Shown here: positions 16,884-26,248 of the stretch, in pieces
Layout: the number at the start of each line of letters is the position of its first letter
Numbering within the stretch: position 1 is the first letter of the stretch
DNA from: CAZNKU01 sp045654805
GTDB taxonomy: Bacteria; Bacillota; Clostridia; Monoglobales; Firm-18
DNA: 64,000 nt
Reading direction: 5' to 3'
Assembly: GCA_045654805.1 (NCBI GenBank)
Contig: JAZOOD010000066.1
Span: 62,001-126,000 of the forward strand
The notes under the pieces: generated by a model
What the model was told of the DNA's origin: nothing
The model's input: only the letters and a program-made list of their open reading frames with translations
Databases searched by the model: none
Position numbers and translations under genes: made by a program

Positions 16884-18710
16884 TTATTGAATACGTTTAA
16901 ACATCTTTTCAAGCTCGTACCTTGTTACTTTAACCATTATAGGACGTCCGTGGGGGCAGGTATTAACACCGCCTTGTGCAACAAACAGCCTTACAAGCTC
17001 GTCAATTTCCTTATCCGAAAGCTTTTTGTTAGCCTTTATTGCCGCCTTGCAGGCGATTGTATGGATGTTTTCCTCCATATAATCAGTTGAGGAATTATTT
17101 ATAATATCAAGTATTACATTTTTCATATCCTCGTCCCTTAAGCTTACAGGCACCTGACGTACCAAAATTGTATTACTGCCAAAATCCTCTACAACAAAGC
17201 CGTATTTTTCAAGACTTTTCATTTTATCCTCCACCGCGTCATATTCACTTGCGGACAGAGTTATTGCAACGGGGGAAAGTAACATCTGGTACATAGTTTC
17301 CTTTTCATCATTCATCTGTGTAAGCTTTTCGTAAATCATACGCTCGTGTGCGGCGTGCTGGTCCATAAGCAACACTTCATTATCAAGCTCTAAAATAACA
17401 TATGTGTCAAAAAGCTGGCCTATTATCTTATAGCTGAACTTCTTTTCTTCCTCCACAAATTCCACCTTAGGCTCTGCAATGTTAAACTTTTGCAATACAC
17501 TTACAGTATCCGTATTTTCAGGCACAACAGGTTCAGTTACCCTCGGTTTAAACTCCTTAGGTACGGAAACCTCAATTTTCTTTACAGGTGTAAACTGCGG
17601 TCTTTCAACATTTACAGGCTTTTGCTCAAATTTTATAAAAGTCTGTTCTGCCTTTGGCTTTTCATTAACCACAGGGCTGTCAAAGGTTACATATCTTGAC
17701 TTTATCTTTTCCCGTATTTCGTCATTTTCCTTTTGTAATGCACCCTTTACCGCCCAGTAAACCTCGTCACAAACCTGACGCTCGTTTACAAACTTTACCT
17801 CCTGCTTGGTAGGGTGTACGTTAATGTCCACCATTTCATAAGGTACGTCTATGCACATTACGTAAAATGGGAATTTGCCAACCATTATGTTGTTTTTATA
17901 AGCACTTTCCACCACTGCGGTTATTGCTCTGTTTTTAACATATCTGCCGTTTACAAACACGCTCTGGAAAGCTCGGTTACCACGGGAAAGTTCCTTTTTA
18001 CCTACATACCCGCTTATTTTTATGGTAGGGTTAGTGTTTGTAAGCTCAATTACACCCTTTGCATAATCACGGCCGTACACACTGTATATACAGGACTTTA
18101 ATTCACCGTCACCGCTTACAAAAAGCTTTTCCTTTTCATCTATTATATATCTTACACTAATATGCGGATTTGCCATAACAAGGCGTTCCACAATGTCGGT
18201 AATATAGCTTGCTTCCGTGGAATCACGCTTTAAAAACTTCATCCTTGCAGGAGTATTGAAGAATAAATTTTTTACAACAATAGTAGTACCCACAGGGCAA
18301 CCCACAGTTTCTTCCTTTACAAATTTACCGCCGCTTATTTCTAAAAAAGTACCGTTTTCGTCCTCTGTTTTGGACATTATTTCCACATTGGACACTGCCG
18401 CGATACTAGCCAACGCCTCACCGCGGAAGCCTAAAGTTTTAATGGAAAACAAGTCATCCTCGTTTATGATTTTGCTTGTAGCGTGTGGCAAAAAGGCTGT
18501 TTTAATATCCTCAGGGGATATACCGCAGCCGTTATCCGTAACACGGATATATGATATACCGCCGTTTTTAATCTCAATAATTATATTGGTAGCACCTGCG
18601 TCAACGGAATTTTCCACCAATTCCTTAATTACAGATGCAGGGCGTTCCACTACCTCACCGGCGGCGATTTTATTTGACATTTCACTTGATAAAACATTTA
18701 TCTTCTTCAT
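16884..18710 (-). CDS. mutL: DNA mismatch repair protein MutL
   Basis: 608 residues. N-terminal GHKL ATPase motifs: NSVDAGATNI, DNGCGI and TLGFRGEAL. The C-terminal domain keeps the endonuclease motif DQHAAHERMIYE (DQHAxxERxxYE) and the zinc/metal CPHGRP, so this is the nicking type found in bacteria without MutH. The linker (about 345-420) is Pro/Glu/Val-rich and probably disordered. The start overlaps mutS by 4 bp. Confidence 0.96.
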   Translation of the reverse strand: MKKINVLSSEMSNKIAAGEVVERPASVIKELVENSVDAGATNIIIEIKNGGISYIRVTDNGCGISPEDIKTAFLPHATSKIINEDDLFSIKTLGFRGEALASIAAVSNVEIMSKTEDENGTFLEISGGKFVKEETVGCPVGTTIVVKNLFFNTPARMKFLKRDSTEASYITDIVERLVMANPHISVRYIIDEKEKLFVSGDGELKSCIYSVYGRDYAKGVIELTNTNPTIKISGYVGKKELSRGNRAFQSVFVNGRYVKNRAITAVVESAYKNNIMVGKFPFYVMCIDVPYEMVDINVHPTKQEVKFVNERQVCDEVYWAVKGALQKENDEIREKIKSRYVTFDSPVVNEKPKAEQTFIKFEQKPVNVERPQFTPVKKIEVSVPKEFKPRVTEPVVPENTDTVSVLQKFNIAEPKVEFVEEEKKFSYKIIGQLFDTYVILELDNEVLLMDQHAAHERMIYEKLTQMNDEKETMYQMLLSPVAITLSASEYDAVEDKMKSLEKYGFVVEDFGSNTILVRQVPVSLRDEDMKNVILDIINNSSTDYMEENIHTIACKAAIKANKKLSDKEIDELVRLFVAQGGVNTCPHGRPIMVKVTRYELEKMFKRIQ

Positions 18711-21307
18711 ACTTTATCAGCCTCTGTTTTAAGTTCATAAAGTTTATTTAAAGCCTCGATAGGTGTAAGGGTGGTTACATCCATCTTCTGTAATTTATCT
18801 ATAATATCCTGACCGCCAAATTGCCCAAAGCCAAGCTGTACATCCTCTTGAACGTGTTCAGGTACATTTTGATTAATGTCCGTATTTATAACAGACAATT
18901 TTTCAACAATTTCCTTAGCACGCTTAATAACGTCATTTTTTACACCTGCCAGCTTTGCAACCTCTATGCCGTAGCTTTGGTCTGCACCGCCTCGGATAAT
19001 TTTGCGTAAAAATATAATGTCGTCACCGCGTTTTTTTACTGCGATGCAATAATTTTTAACACCGTCGAGCTTGTCCTCAAGCTCTGTAAGCTCGTGATAA
19101 TGTGTTGCAAAAAGGGTCTTTGCACCCAATTTTTTAGTGTCTGCAATATATTCAACAACCGCCCATGCAATTGACAAGCCGTCATAGGTAGACGTGCCTC
19201 TGCCGATTTCGTCAAGTATAAGCAGGCTGTTTTTGGTAGCATTGTTTAAAATGTTTGCAACCTCGTTCATTTCCACCATAAAGGTACTCTGTCCTGAAGC
19301 AAGGTCGTCACTTGCACCTACACGGGTGAATATTTTGTCCACTATACCGATTTCCGCACTGGTTGCAGGCACAAAACTGCCGATTTGTGCCATAAGTACA
19401 ATTAATGCAACCTGACGCATATATGTGGACTTACCTGCCATATTGGGGCCTGTTATTATAGAAACCCTGTCTGTCTGGCTTAAAAATGTGTCGTTAGGTA
19501 TAAACAGTTGCTGACCTTTAAGCACACGTTCCACAACGGGGTGTCTGCCGTCTTTTATATCAATTTTATTTGAAACATTAACAATGGGCATTGTGTAGTT
19601 GTTTTTAACCGAAACCTCTGCCAGCGAACACAAGACGTCAAGCTCTGCCAACGCCTTTGCAGTCTGCAAAATACGTGCGTTTGCATTTGCAACAACGTCG
19701 CGTATTTCACAAAAGATTGAATATTCAAGGGCACATATGCGTTCCTCCGCACCTAAAATATTATTTTCAATCTCTTTAAGTTCACCGGTAATATATCTTT
19801 CCCCTGTTGTTAAAGTTTGCTTGCGGATATATGTATCAGGTACAAGGCCGATATTGGACTTTGATACCTCAATATAATAGCCAAAAACCTTGTTAAACCC
19901 GATTTTAAGATTTTTTATTCCCGTCTTTTCCTTTTCCTGTTGTTCAATAGTTGCAAGCCATTGCTTGCCCTCTGTCATCGCCTTGCGGTAAAGGTCCACA
20001 TTTTCGTCAAATCCCTCGCGGATTATACCGCCCTCTTTGATTGTAATAGGAGGATTTTCAATAATTGCCCTTTCAAGCAAATCGCACAAATCACCCATAT
20101 CATCAAGGTTGTTACATACCGAACGGTTTAATGTAGAATTCAATTTTTCCGCATTTTTAATAATTTCCGGCAATGGCTCAAAAGACGCCTTTAAAGCCAG
20201 CAAATCACGGCAGTTTGCACTGCCTGTAACAACACGGCTTATAAGCCTTTCAATATCCTGAATTTTAGATAAATTTTCGCGGATTTCGGACCTTATAATA
20301 GTAGACTTGTTAAGTTCCTCCACCGCGTTTAATCTGTTTTGTATACTTGTTACATTCAAAAGGGGCTTGTCAACCCAGGACTTTAAAAGTCTTGCTCCCA
20401 TTGAAGTTTCAGTATCATCAAGCACCCACAAAAGTGAGCCTCTGCGCTTGTTGTCACGCATTGTAGCTGTAATTTCAAGGTTACGCTTTGATGAAAAGTC
20501 AATGTCCATATACTGTTCCGATGTGTAAAACTGAATATTCTGAATGTGAGGAAGCTTGCACATCTGTGTCTTGGCAAGGTATTCAAGCATAGCACCTACC
20601 GCAACGGTGGCACATTCATAACCATTTATTGGCAAAGCATCTGCATTTTCACCAAATTGTTCACGGATTTTTTGATTAACAAAGCTTTCTTCAAAAAAAT
20701 ATTCCTGTTCCGCCTCTGCAGAACACCCAAGCCTTTCGTTAACAAACGAAACCAAACTGCCGTTTTCCAAAAATCCACCGTTACATATTATTTCACTTGG
20801 GTTATAGCGTGAAAGCTCGCTTAATATATCACCTCTGTCGTATGCAAACTGCGTTGCAAACAAGTCACCTGTGGTTACATCAACAAAGGACATACCCACA
20901 ACCTCGTCCTTTAAATATACAGAGCATAAATAGTTGTTGTTTTTTTCATCCAACAGTTTTGAATTTGTTACCGTACCTGCGGTAACAACCCGTACTACAT
21001 CTCTCTTTACAATACCCTTTGCCGCGGCAGGGTCCTCAACCTGTTCACAAATTGCAATCTTATATCCCTTTTCAATCAATTTATCCACATACTGCTCTGC
21101 TGCGTGATAAGGAACACCGCACATAGGAGCACGCTCCTCCTGACCGCAATCCTTACCTGTCAGGGTAAGTTCAAGCTCCTTTGAGCAGGTTATTGCATCC
21201 TCATAGAACATTTCATAAAAATCGCCAAGTCTGAAGAACAGAATAGTATCCTGATATTTTTCTTTTATCTCAAAATATTGTTGCATCATTGGTGATAACT
21301 TAGCCAT
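18707..21307 (-). CDS. mutS: DNA mismatch recognition protein MutS
   Basis: 866 residues, the usual MutS1 length. The mismatch-wedge FYEMF occurs near residues 31-35. The C-terminal ABC-type ATPase has GPNMAGKSTYMRQ, a Walker B with DEIGRGTSTYDG and the ATHYHEL loop. MutS binds mispairs and loads MutL, which is encoded immediately downstream with a 4-bp overlap. Upstream lies the palindromic element at 21347-21467. Confidence 0.97.
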   Translation of the reverse strand: MAKLSPMMQQYFEIKEKYQDTILFFRLGDFYEMFYEDAITCSKELELTLTGKDCGQEERAPMCGVPYHAAEQYVDKLIEKGYKIAICEQVEDPAAAKGIVKRDVVRVVTAGTVTNSKLLDEKNNNYLCSVYLKDEVVGMSFVDVTTGDLFATQFAYDRGDILSELSRYNPSEIICNGGFLENGSLVSFVNERLGCSAEAEQEYFFEESFVNQKIREQFGENADALPINGYECATVAVGAMLEYLAKTQMCKLPHIQNIQFYTSEQYMDIDFSSKRNLEITATMRDNKRRGSLLWVLDDTETSMGARLLKSWVDKPLLNVTSIQNRLNAVEELNKSTIIRSEIRENLSKIQDIERLISRVVTGSANCRDLLALKASFEPLPEIIKNAEKLNSTLNRSVCNNLDDMGDLCDLLERAIIENPPITIKEGGIIREGFDENVDLYRKAMTEGKQWLATIEQQEKEKTGIKNLKIGFNKVFGYYIEVSKSNIGLVPDTYIRKQTLTTGERYITGELKEIENNILGAEERICALEYSIFCEIRDVVANANARILQTAKALAELDVLCSLAEVSVKNNYTMPIVNVSNKIDIKDGRHPVVERVLKGQQLFIPNDTFLSQTDRVSIITGPNMAGKSTYMRQVALIVLMAQIGSFVPATSAEIGIVDKIFTRVGASDDLASGQSTFMVEMNEVANILNNATKNSLLILDEIGRGTSTYDGLSIAWAVVEYIADTKKLGAKTLFATHYHELTELEDKLDGVKNYCIAVKKRGDDIIFLRKIIRGGADQSYGIEVAKLAGVKNDVIKRAKEIVEKLSVINTDINQNVPEHVQEDVQLGFGQFGGQDIIDKLQKMDVTTLTPIEALNKLYELKTEADKV

Positions 21308-21346
21308 TTTTATTACTTTCCCTTCAATAAACTTTTATAATACTGT

Positions 21347-21467
21347 GTGGATAAAAAATGTTTGGAATGAACAAGCCAAGCCCAAGCTATGCTTGGGGAG
21401 TCCCCGAAGGCGTACAAAGGTACGTCGAGCGGCTTGGTTTGTTTATTTCCGGACATTTTTTATCCAC
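21347..21467. repeat. 121-bp palindromic multi-hairpin intergenic element
   Basis: The ends are a perfect 15-bp inverted repeat (GTGGATAAAAAATGT at 21347-21361 and its complement at 21453-21467), extended inward by about 20 more mostly paired bases (ACAAGCCAAGCC against GGCTTGGTTTGT). The centre holds three further hairpins: CCAAGC-TAT-GCTTGG, GGGG-AGT-CCCC and CGTAC-AAAG-GTACG. It fills the ylbF-mutS gap. It could be a MITE/REP-like repeat or a structured read-through RNA; I saw no second full copy in the window. Confidence 0.8.
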
Positions 21468-21469
21468 AA

Positions 21470-21856
21470 TTAGTGACATCCACCGCATGAACCGCAGTTT
21501 CCTGAACAACCGCCCTCTTCAGCAGGGTTAATGTATGAGCCTACTATGGCATTAACCTGTTCCATCATATCGTTAAATTCCTGCATAGCCTCCATAAATT
21601 CCGCAATGCTTTTGTTGTTGTTAAGCTTTTCAACTTCCTTTTCCATTTCGTTGCGGATTTCCTGCATTCTTTCGTTGGAAATACCGGGTTCTGCAGCTTC
21701 TTTAATTAACTGCTCACGCTTTCTGTTATAATTCATTAGTACAAGTGAAGCCTCGCCGTCTGCAGACTGTGCCTCCCTTGCGTCGTTTAGTCTTTTAAAT
21801 GTATCGCTTTCTGCAATCATTGTTCCAAGTTCGTGTGCTTTTTCAAATACGTTCAT
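21470..21856 (-). CDS. YlbF/YmcA family protein with Cys-rich tail
   Basis: 128 residues. The helical body (MNVFEKAHELGTMIAESDTF, YNRKREQLIKEA, IAEFMEAMQEFNDMMEQVNA) matches the Com_YlbF family. The C terminus ends CSGNCGSCGGCH, four cysteines plus a final His that could bind an iron-sulfur cluster or metal. In Bacillus, YlbF, YmcA and YaaT form an iron-sulfur complex that steers RNase Y and the Spo0A phosphorelay. It follows miaB (13-bp gap) and is probably in the typA-miaB transcript. Confidence 0.85.
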   Translation of the reverse strand: MNVFEKAHELGTMIAESDTFKRLNDAREAQSADGEASLVLMNYNRKREQLIKEAAEPGISNERMQEIRNEMEKEVEKLNNNKSIAEFMEAMQEFNDMMEQVNAIVGSYINPAEEGGCSGNCGSCGGCH

Positions 21857-21869
21857 TTTATATTCTCCT

Positions 21870-23261
21870 TTAATCTATGATTTCACCTGTAAGCGCCCAG
21901 GTAGCCGCTTTGGTGATTTTAACATTAACTATCTTACCGATATTTGACTCATCTCCCGAAAAGTTTACAACCTTGTTTTCAGTTGTTCTTCCCGTCAGCA
22001 TTGTGTCGTCGGTACGGCTTTTACCCTCTACAAGCACTTCCACCACTGCGTCCTGAAGTTTCATATTACGGTGGTGCAAAATTTCTGCCTGAGCATCAAC
22101 AAGTCTGTCAAAATTGTTCTTTATTTCTTCCTCGGAAATTACAAAGTCCATCTCCGCCGCAGGTGTACCCTTACGCCTTGAATATATAAAGTTATATACC
22201 ATATCATAACCCACTTTTTTGACAACATCTAAAGTGTCCTCAAAATCCTCCGTTGTTTCGGTAGGAAAGCCCACTATAATGTCAGTGGATATTGCAATCC
22301 CAGGCATAGCTGTGCGTATTTTGTCAATAAGTGCAAGGTATTGTTCCTTTGTATACTTTCTGTTCATATCCTTTAGCACCTTTGTACTGCCGCTTTGTAA
22401 AGGTACGTGCAGTTGCCTGCATACCTTTGGGTTAGATGCCATTTCCCCGATAAGCTTGTCTGTAATATCCTTTGGATGTACGGACACAAAACGGATACGT
22501 TCTATGCCCTCAACCTCGCTTACAAGGTGCAGTAAATCTGCAAAATCCATTTCACCGCAATCCTTACCGTAGGAATTTACATTTTGTCCCACAAGGGTAA
22601 TTTCCTTATACCCCTGTGCTGCCAAGCCTTCAACCTCCGCAATAATATCCGTATGAGCACGGCTTCTTTCTCTACCCCTTACATAGGGCACTATGCAGTA
22701 TGAACAAAAGTTGTTGCACCCATACATTACGGAAACTGTCGCCACCACGTTACTGCCACGGATGTGTGAAATATTTTCCGCCACATAACCGTCAGTATCC
22801 TCAACATCTACAATACGCTTTTGCATTGCACTGTAAATAATCTGCGGAAAGCGGTGGAGCGAGTGTGTACCGAATATCATATCCACGTGCTTATAACGTG
22901 ACTTTATACGTTCCACAATATGGTTTTGCTGTATCATACAACCGCATATACCAATTAACATATCAGGGCGTTCTTTTTTTATGTTTTTCAAAGCACCCAA
23001 AAAGCCAAAAACCTTAAGCTCCGCATTTTCGCGTACTGCACAGGTGTTGAAAATAACAACATCTGCAGTCTTTGAATTATCACACATTTCATAGCCCATA
23101 TCCGTAAGCATACCGCGTATACGTTCGGAATCATTTTCATTTTGCACACAGCCTAAAGTGACTACGCACGCCTTAAGCTTTTTACCAATATTCAGTTCCT
23201 TAATTTTTGCCGATATATCCTTTTGTCTTTGGATTTCGGCATCAGTAACCTTTTTTATCAT
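21870..23261 (-). CDS. miaB: tRNA-2-methylthio-N6-dimethylallyladenosine synthase
   Basis: 463 residues from ATG 23261, chosen because AGAGG lies 7 bases upstream and this leaves 13 bp after typA; a longer frame to 23306 would overlap typA. The UPF0004 domain has TLGCVQNENDSER and GICGCMIQQ (auxiliary cluster cysteines). The radical-SAM motif is CNNFCSYCIVPYVRGRERSR. A C-terminal TRAM domain ends KITKATWAL-like. MiaB converts i6A37 to ms2i6A37 on tRNAs prepared by MiaA. Confidence 0.95.
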   Translation of the reverse strand: MIKKVTDAEIQRQKDISAKIKELNIGKKLKACVVTLGCVQNENDSERIRGMLTDMGYEMCDNSKTADVVIFNTCAVRENAELKVFGFLGALKNIKKERPDMLIGICGCMIQQNHIVERIKSRYKHVDMIFGTHSLHRFPQIIYSAMQKRIVDVEDTDGYVAENISHIRGSNVVATVSVMYGCNNFCSYCIVPYVRGRERSRAHTDIIAEVEGLAAQGYKEITLVGQNVNSYGKDCGEMDFADLLHLVSEVEGIERIRFVSVHPKDITDKLIGEMASNPKVCRQLHVPLQSGSTKVLKDMNRKYTKEQYLALIDKIRTAMPGIAISTDIIVGFPTETTEDFEDTLDVVKKVGYDMVYNFIYSRRKGTPAAEMDFVISEEEIKNNFDRLVDAQAEILHHRNMKLQDAVVEVLVEGKSRTDDTMLTGRTTENKVVNFSGDESNIGKIVNVKITKAATWALTGEIID

Positions 23262-23274
23262 TTTAAACCTCTGA

Positions 23275-25098
23275 TTATTTATTCTTACGGCTATTTGCCT
23301 TTGCACGAAGCTCAGTATTCAAAATTTTCTTTCTTATTCTTAAATTCTTTGGAGTAATTTCCACAAGCTCGTCCTCACCTATAAAGTCAAGGCAGTTTTC
23401 AAGACTCATATTTACAGGAGGCACTAATCTTAAAGCGTCGTCAGAGCCTGACGCACGGGTATTTGTAAGCTGTTTTCTCTTACAAACGTTAATAGTAATA
23501 TCCTCATTACGTGAATTTTCACCTACTACCATACCCTCATAAACCTTAACACCTGCACCGATAAACAGCTTACCTCTGTCCTGTGCATTGAATAGTCCGT
23601 AGGTTATGGATTCACCATTTTCCCACGCTACCAATGAGCCACGTTCCCTCATCTGTATTTCGCCCTTATAAGGCTCATATCCGTCAAGGTAATGGTTCAT
23701 AATACCTGTACCCTTTGTGTCTGTTAAAAGTTCACTTCTGTAGCCCACAAGACCGCGTGCAGGGATTTTGAATTCCAACCTTGTATAGCCCTGACTTACA
23801 GGTTGCATATTAGCCATTTCCGCCTTGCGGTTACCTAATTTTTCCATTACAGCACCTGTGTATTCGTCAGGTACGTCAACTACAAGGTGTTCAATAGGCT
23901 CGCACTGTACGCCGTCTATTTCTTTAAACAATACCATTGGTTTAGAAACCTGAAATTCAAAGCCTTCTCTTCTCATAGTTTCTATAAGGATTGAAAGATG
24001 AAGTTCACCACGTCCCGCAACCTCAAAGCTGTCTGCGGAATCTGTTTCGCTTACTCTTAACGATACATTTGTTTCAAGCTCCTTTTCCAGCCTGTCCTTT
24101 ATGTGACGGGATGTTACAAATTCTCCCTCCTGACCTGCAAAGGGGCTGTTGTTTACGCTGAATGTCATTGACAAGGTAGGCTCGTCAATTTCCGTAAAAG
24201 GCAATGGTTCAATGCAGTCAGGCGAGCATACGGTTTCACCTATCTCGATATTTGTAAGCCCTGCAATACATACGATGTCACCTACTGATGCACTTTCAAC
24301 CTCTACCTTTTTAAGTCCTTCAAAGGTAAATATTTTAGTAGCACGGACATTTGTAGTCTTTCCGTCCTTTTTACAAATTGTTATATTTTGCCCTACCTTT
24401 ACAGTACCTCTGTGTACTCTGCCTACTGCAATACGGCCAATGTAATCGTCATAGTCAATGTTAGATGCCAAAAATTGGAATGACCCTTCAACATCACCCT
24501 CCGGTGCGGGAACATTATCCACAATCATATCCAAAAGAAGCTTCATACTGTCTGTTTTAACACTTGGGTCCAATGTTGCATATCCGTCACGGCCTGATGC
24601 AAAGATAGTAGGAGATTCCAACTGGTCATCATTGGCATCCAAATCTATAAACAAATCAAGCACCTCATCCACAACCTCATAAGGTCTTGCATTAGGCTTG
24701 TCCAGTTTATTTACAACTATAATAGGCTTAAGGTCTCGTGCCAATGCCTTTTTAAGCACAAATCTTGTCTGTGGCATACAACCCTCAAAGGAGTCTACAA
24801 GCAAAAGTACGCCGTCTACCATATCAAGCACACGTTCCACCTCACCGCCAAAATCCGCGTGCCCCGGAGTATCCACAATATTAATCTTTATACCGTTATA
24901 GTTGATACCTGTGTTTTTAGAAAGTATGGTAATACCTCTTTCCTTTTCAATATCACCGCTGTCCATTACACAAACATCTACCTGTTCGTTATCCCTGAAA
25001 ATACCGCTTTGCTGTAAAAGTGCGTCAACCAACGTAGTTTTACCGTGGTCAACGTGTGCGATAATAGCGATATTTCTTAAATTTTCAATCTTACTCAT
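23275..25098 (-). CDS. typA: Translational GTPase TypA/BipA
   Basis: 607 residues. G1 AHVDHGKTTL near 14-23, G2 region KERGITILSKN, G3 DTPGHADFGGEV, G4 NKLDKP. EF-G-like domains III and V and the TypA-specific C-terminal domain follow (GRGELHLSILIE and PARGLVGYRSE). TypA is a ribosome-associated GTPase active in 50S assembly and stress growth. GGGAGAC precedes the ATG. Head gene of typA-miaB-ylbF. Confidence 0.96.
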   Translation of the reverse strand: MSKIENLRNIAIIAHVDHGKTTLVDALLQQSGIFRDNEQVDVCVMDSGDIEKERGITILSKNTGINYNGIKINIVDTPGHADFGGEVERVLDMVDGVLLLVDSFEGCMPQTRFVLKKALARDLKPIIVVNKLDKPNARPYEVVDEVLDLFIDLDANDDQLESPTIFASGRDGYATLDPSVKTDSMKLLLDMIVDNVPAPEGDVEGSFQFLASNIDYDDYIGRIAVGRVHRGTVKVGQNITICKKDGKTTNVRATKIFTFEGLKKVEVESASVGDIVCIAGLTNIEIGETVCSPDCIEPLPFTEIDEPTLSMTFSVNNSPFAGQEGEFVTSRHIKDRLEKELETNVSLRVSETDSADSFEVAGRGELHLSILIETMRREGFEFQVSKPMVLFKEIDGVQCEPIEHLVVDVPDEYTGAVMEKLGNRKAEMANMQPVSQGYTRLEFKIPARGLVGYRSELLTDTKGTGIMNHYLDGYEPYKGEIQMRERGSLVAWENGESITYGLFNAQDRGKLFIGAGVKVYEGMVVGENSRNEDITINVCKRKQLTNTRASGSDDALRLVPPVNMSLENCLDFIGEDELVEITPKNLRIRKKILNTELRAKANSRKNK

Positions 25099-25178
25099 TA
25101 AATGTCTCCCTTTCTGTTATTACATAATGCTCCATTTAATCATATTATTATATCATATTTTTTTTAATTTTACAACAC

Positions 25179-25207
25179 TTGACAAGGAAAAAGTTTTATT
25201 ATATAAT
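25179..25207 (+). promoter_or_regulatory. Consensus sigma-A promoter of tRNA-Gly
   Basis: TTGACA (25179-25184), exactly 17 bp, TATAAT (25202-25207). Confidence 0.88.
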
Positions 25208-25220
25208 TACTGTATCATAT

Positions 25221-25295
25221 GCGGGAGTGGCTCAGTGGTAGAGCGTCACCTTGCCAAGGTGAACGTCGCGAGTTCGAATCTCGTCTTCCGCTCCA
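25221..25295 (+). tRNA. tRNA-Gly (anticodon GCC)
   Basis: GCGGGAG acceptor arm pairs with CTTCCGC; D-loop GGCTCAGTGGTAGAGC; anticodon loop CTTGCCAAG gives GCC; T-arm GAGTTCGAATCTC. Discriminator T and CCA are encoded (25293-25295). A single-gene unit with its own promoter and terminator. Confidence 0.97.
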
Positions 25296-25298
25296 AAA

Positions 25299-25324
25299 GT
25301 CACACGTTGGTGTGGCTTTTTTCT
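25299..25324 (+). terminator. Terminator of tRNA-Gly
   Basis: AGTCACAC-GTTG-GTGTGGCT stem-loop followed by a T-run. Confidence 0.85.
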
Positions 25325-25435
25325 TTTTATCTTTCATTAAGTTATAGCTTAAAAGTAGTAATTTACCAAAAAAAGGACAGTAACATTTTAGTTACTGTCC
25401 TTATCTGTATGCCCCATATACATAGTCCTTTTAAA

Positions 25436-26236
25436 TTACCCCAACTTTTTAGTTTTATTATAAGATGCCTCAACGGCACGGACTACAATATCCTTCAAGC
25501 TGTCATTTTCAAGGCTTTTTACACCCTCTATGGTACTTCCTCCCGGACTGCACACGGCAACCTTAAGGTCGTTGGGATGTACGCCTGTTTCAAGGACCAT
25601 ATCAGCACTGCCGATTAAGGTCTGTGCTGCGTATCTTACCGCCTGTTCACGGGATAAACCGCACTTTACACCGCCATCTGCCAAAGCATCTATAAACATA
25701 TACACAAAGGCAGGCCCACAGCCTGATACGGCAGTTCCCGCATCAATAAGACTTTCGTCCATACGGTCAAGCCTTCCGCACATACCCATCATATCCTCAA
25801 ATTCCGCCATATCTTCTTGGGTGACATATGAATTACCGCATACCAAAATCATACCCTTACCCACCGAAACCGGAGTATTGGGCATAATTCTTATAATCTT
25901 TTTTTCACCAAACAATTTTTCAAGTCTGTCAGTCTTTACACCTGCAAGCATCGAAACAATTATACAGTCTTTGGTTTTATCAAAATCCGTCTTTAACTGA
26001 TTTGCAACATCATCAAGTCCCTGAGGCTTTATACCCAAAAACACAAATTTGCTGTTTGCTACAACCTCGTCGCCTGTGCCGTAGTTGCACAAAAGGTTTT
26101 TAGCTACAGATATTGCTTTTTCCTCAGTTTTACAGGAAATTACTACGTTTTCACCGCCGATTTTTTTACACACAGCACTTGCAAGAGCACCGCCCATATT
26201 GCCTGCTCCTATAAAGCCTGCCTTGTATTTAAACAT
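25436..26236 (-). CDS. proC: Pyrroline-5-carboxylate reductase
   Basis: 266 residues. N-terminal Rossmann motif GFIGAGNMGGAL near 8-19; C-terminal ProC signature PGGSTIEGVKSLE. Catalyses the last step of proline synthesis, NAD(P)H reduction of P5C. It follows proA after 12 bp, giving proB-proA-proC in pathway order. Confidence 0.96.
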   Translation of the reverse strand: MFKYKAGFIGAGNMGGALASAVCKKIGGENVVISCKTEEKAISVAKNLLCNYGTGDEVVANSKFVFLGIKPQGLDDVANQLKTDFDKTKDCIIVSMLAGVKTDRLEKLFGEKKIIRIMPNTPVSVGKGMILVCGNSYVTQEDMAEFEDMMGMCGRLDRMDESLIDAGTAVSGCGPAFVYMFIDALADGGVKCGLSREQAVRYAAQTLIGSADMVLETGVHPNDLKVAVCSPGGSTIEGVKSLENDSLKDIVVRAVEASYNKTKKLG

Positions 26237-26248
26237 AAAATCACCCTT

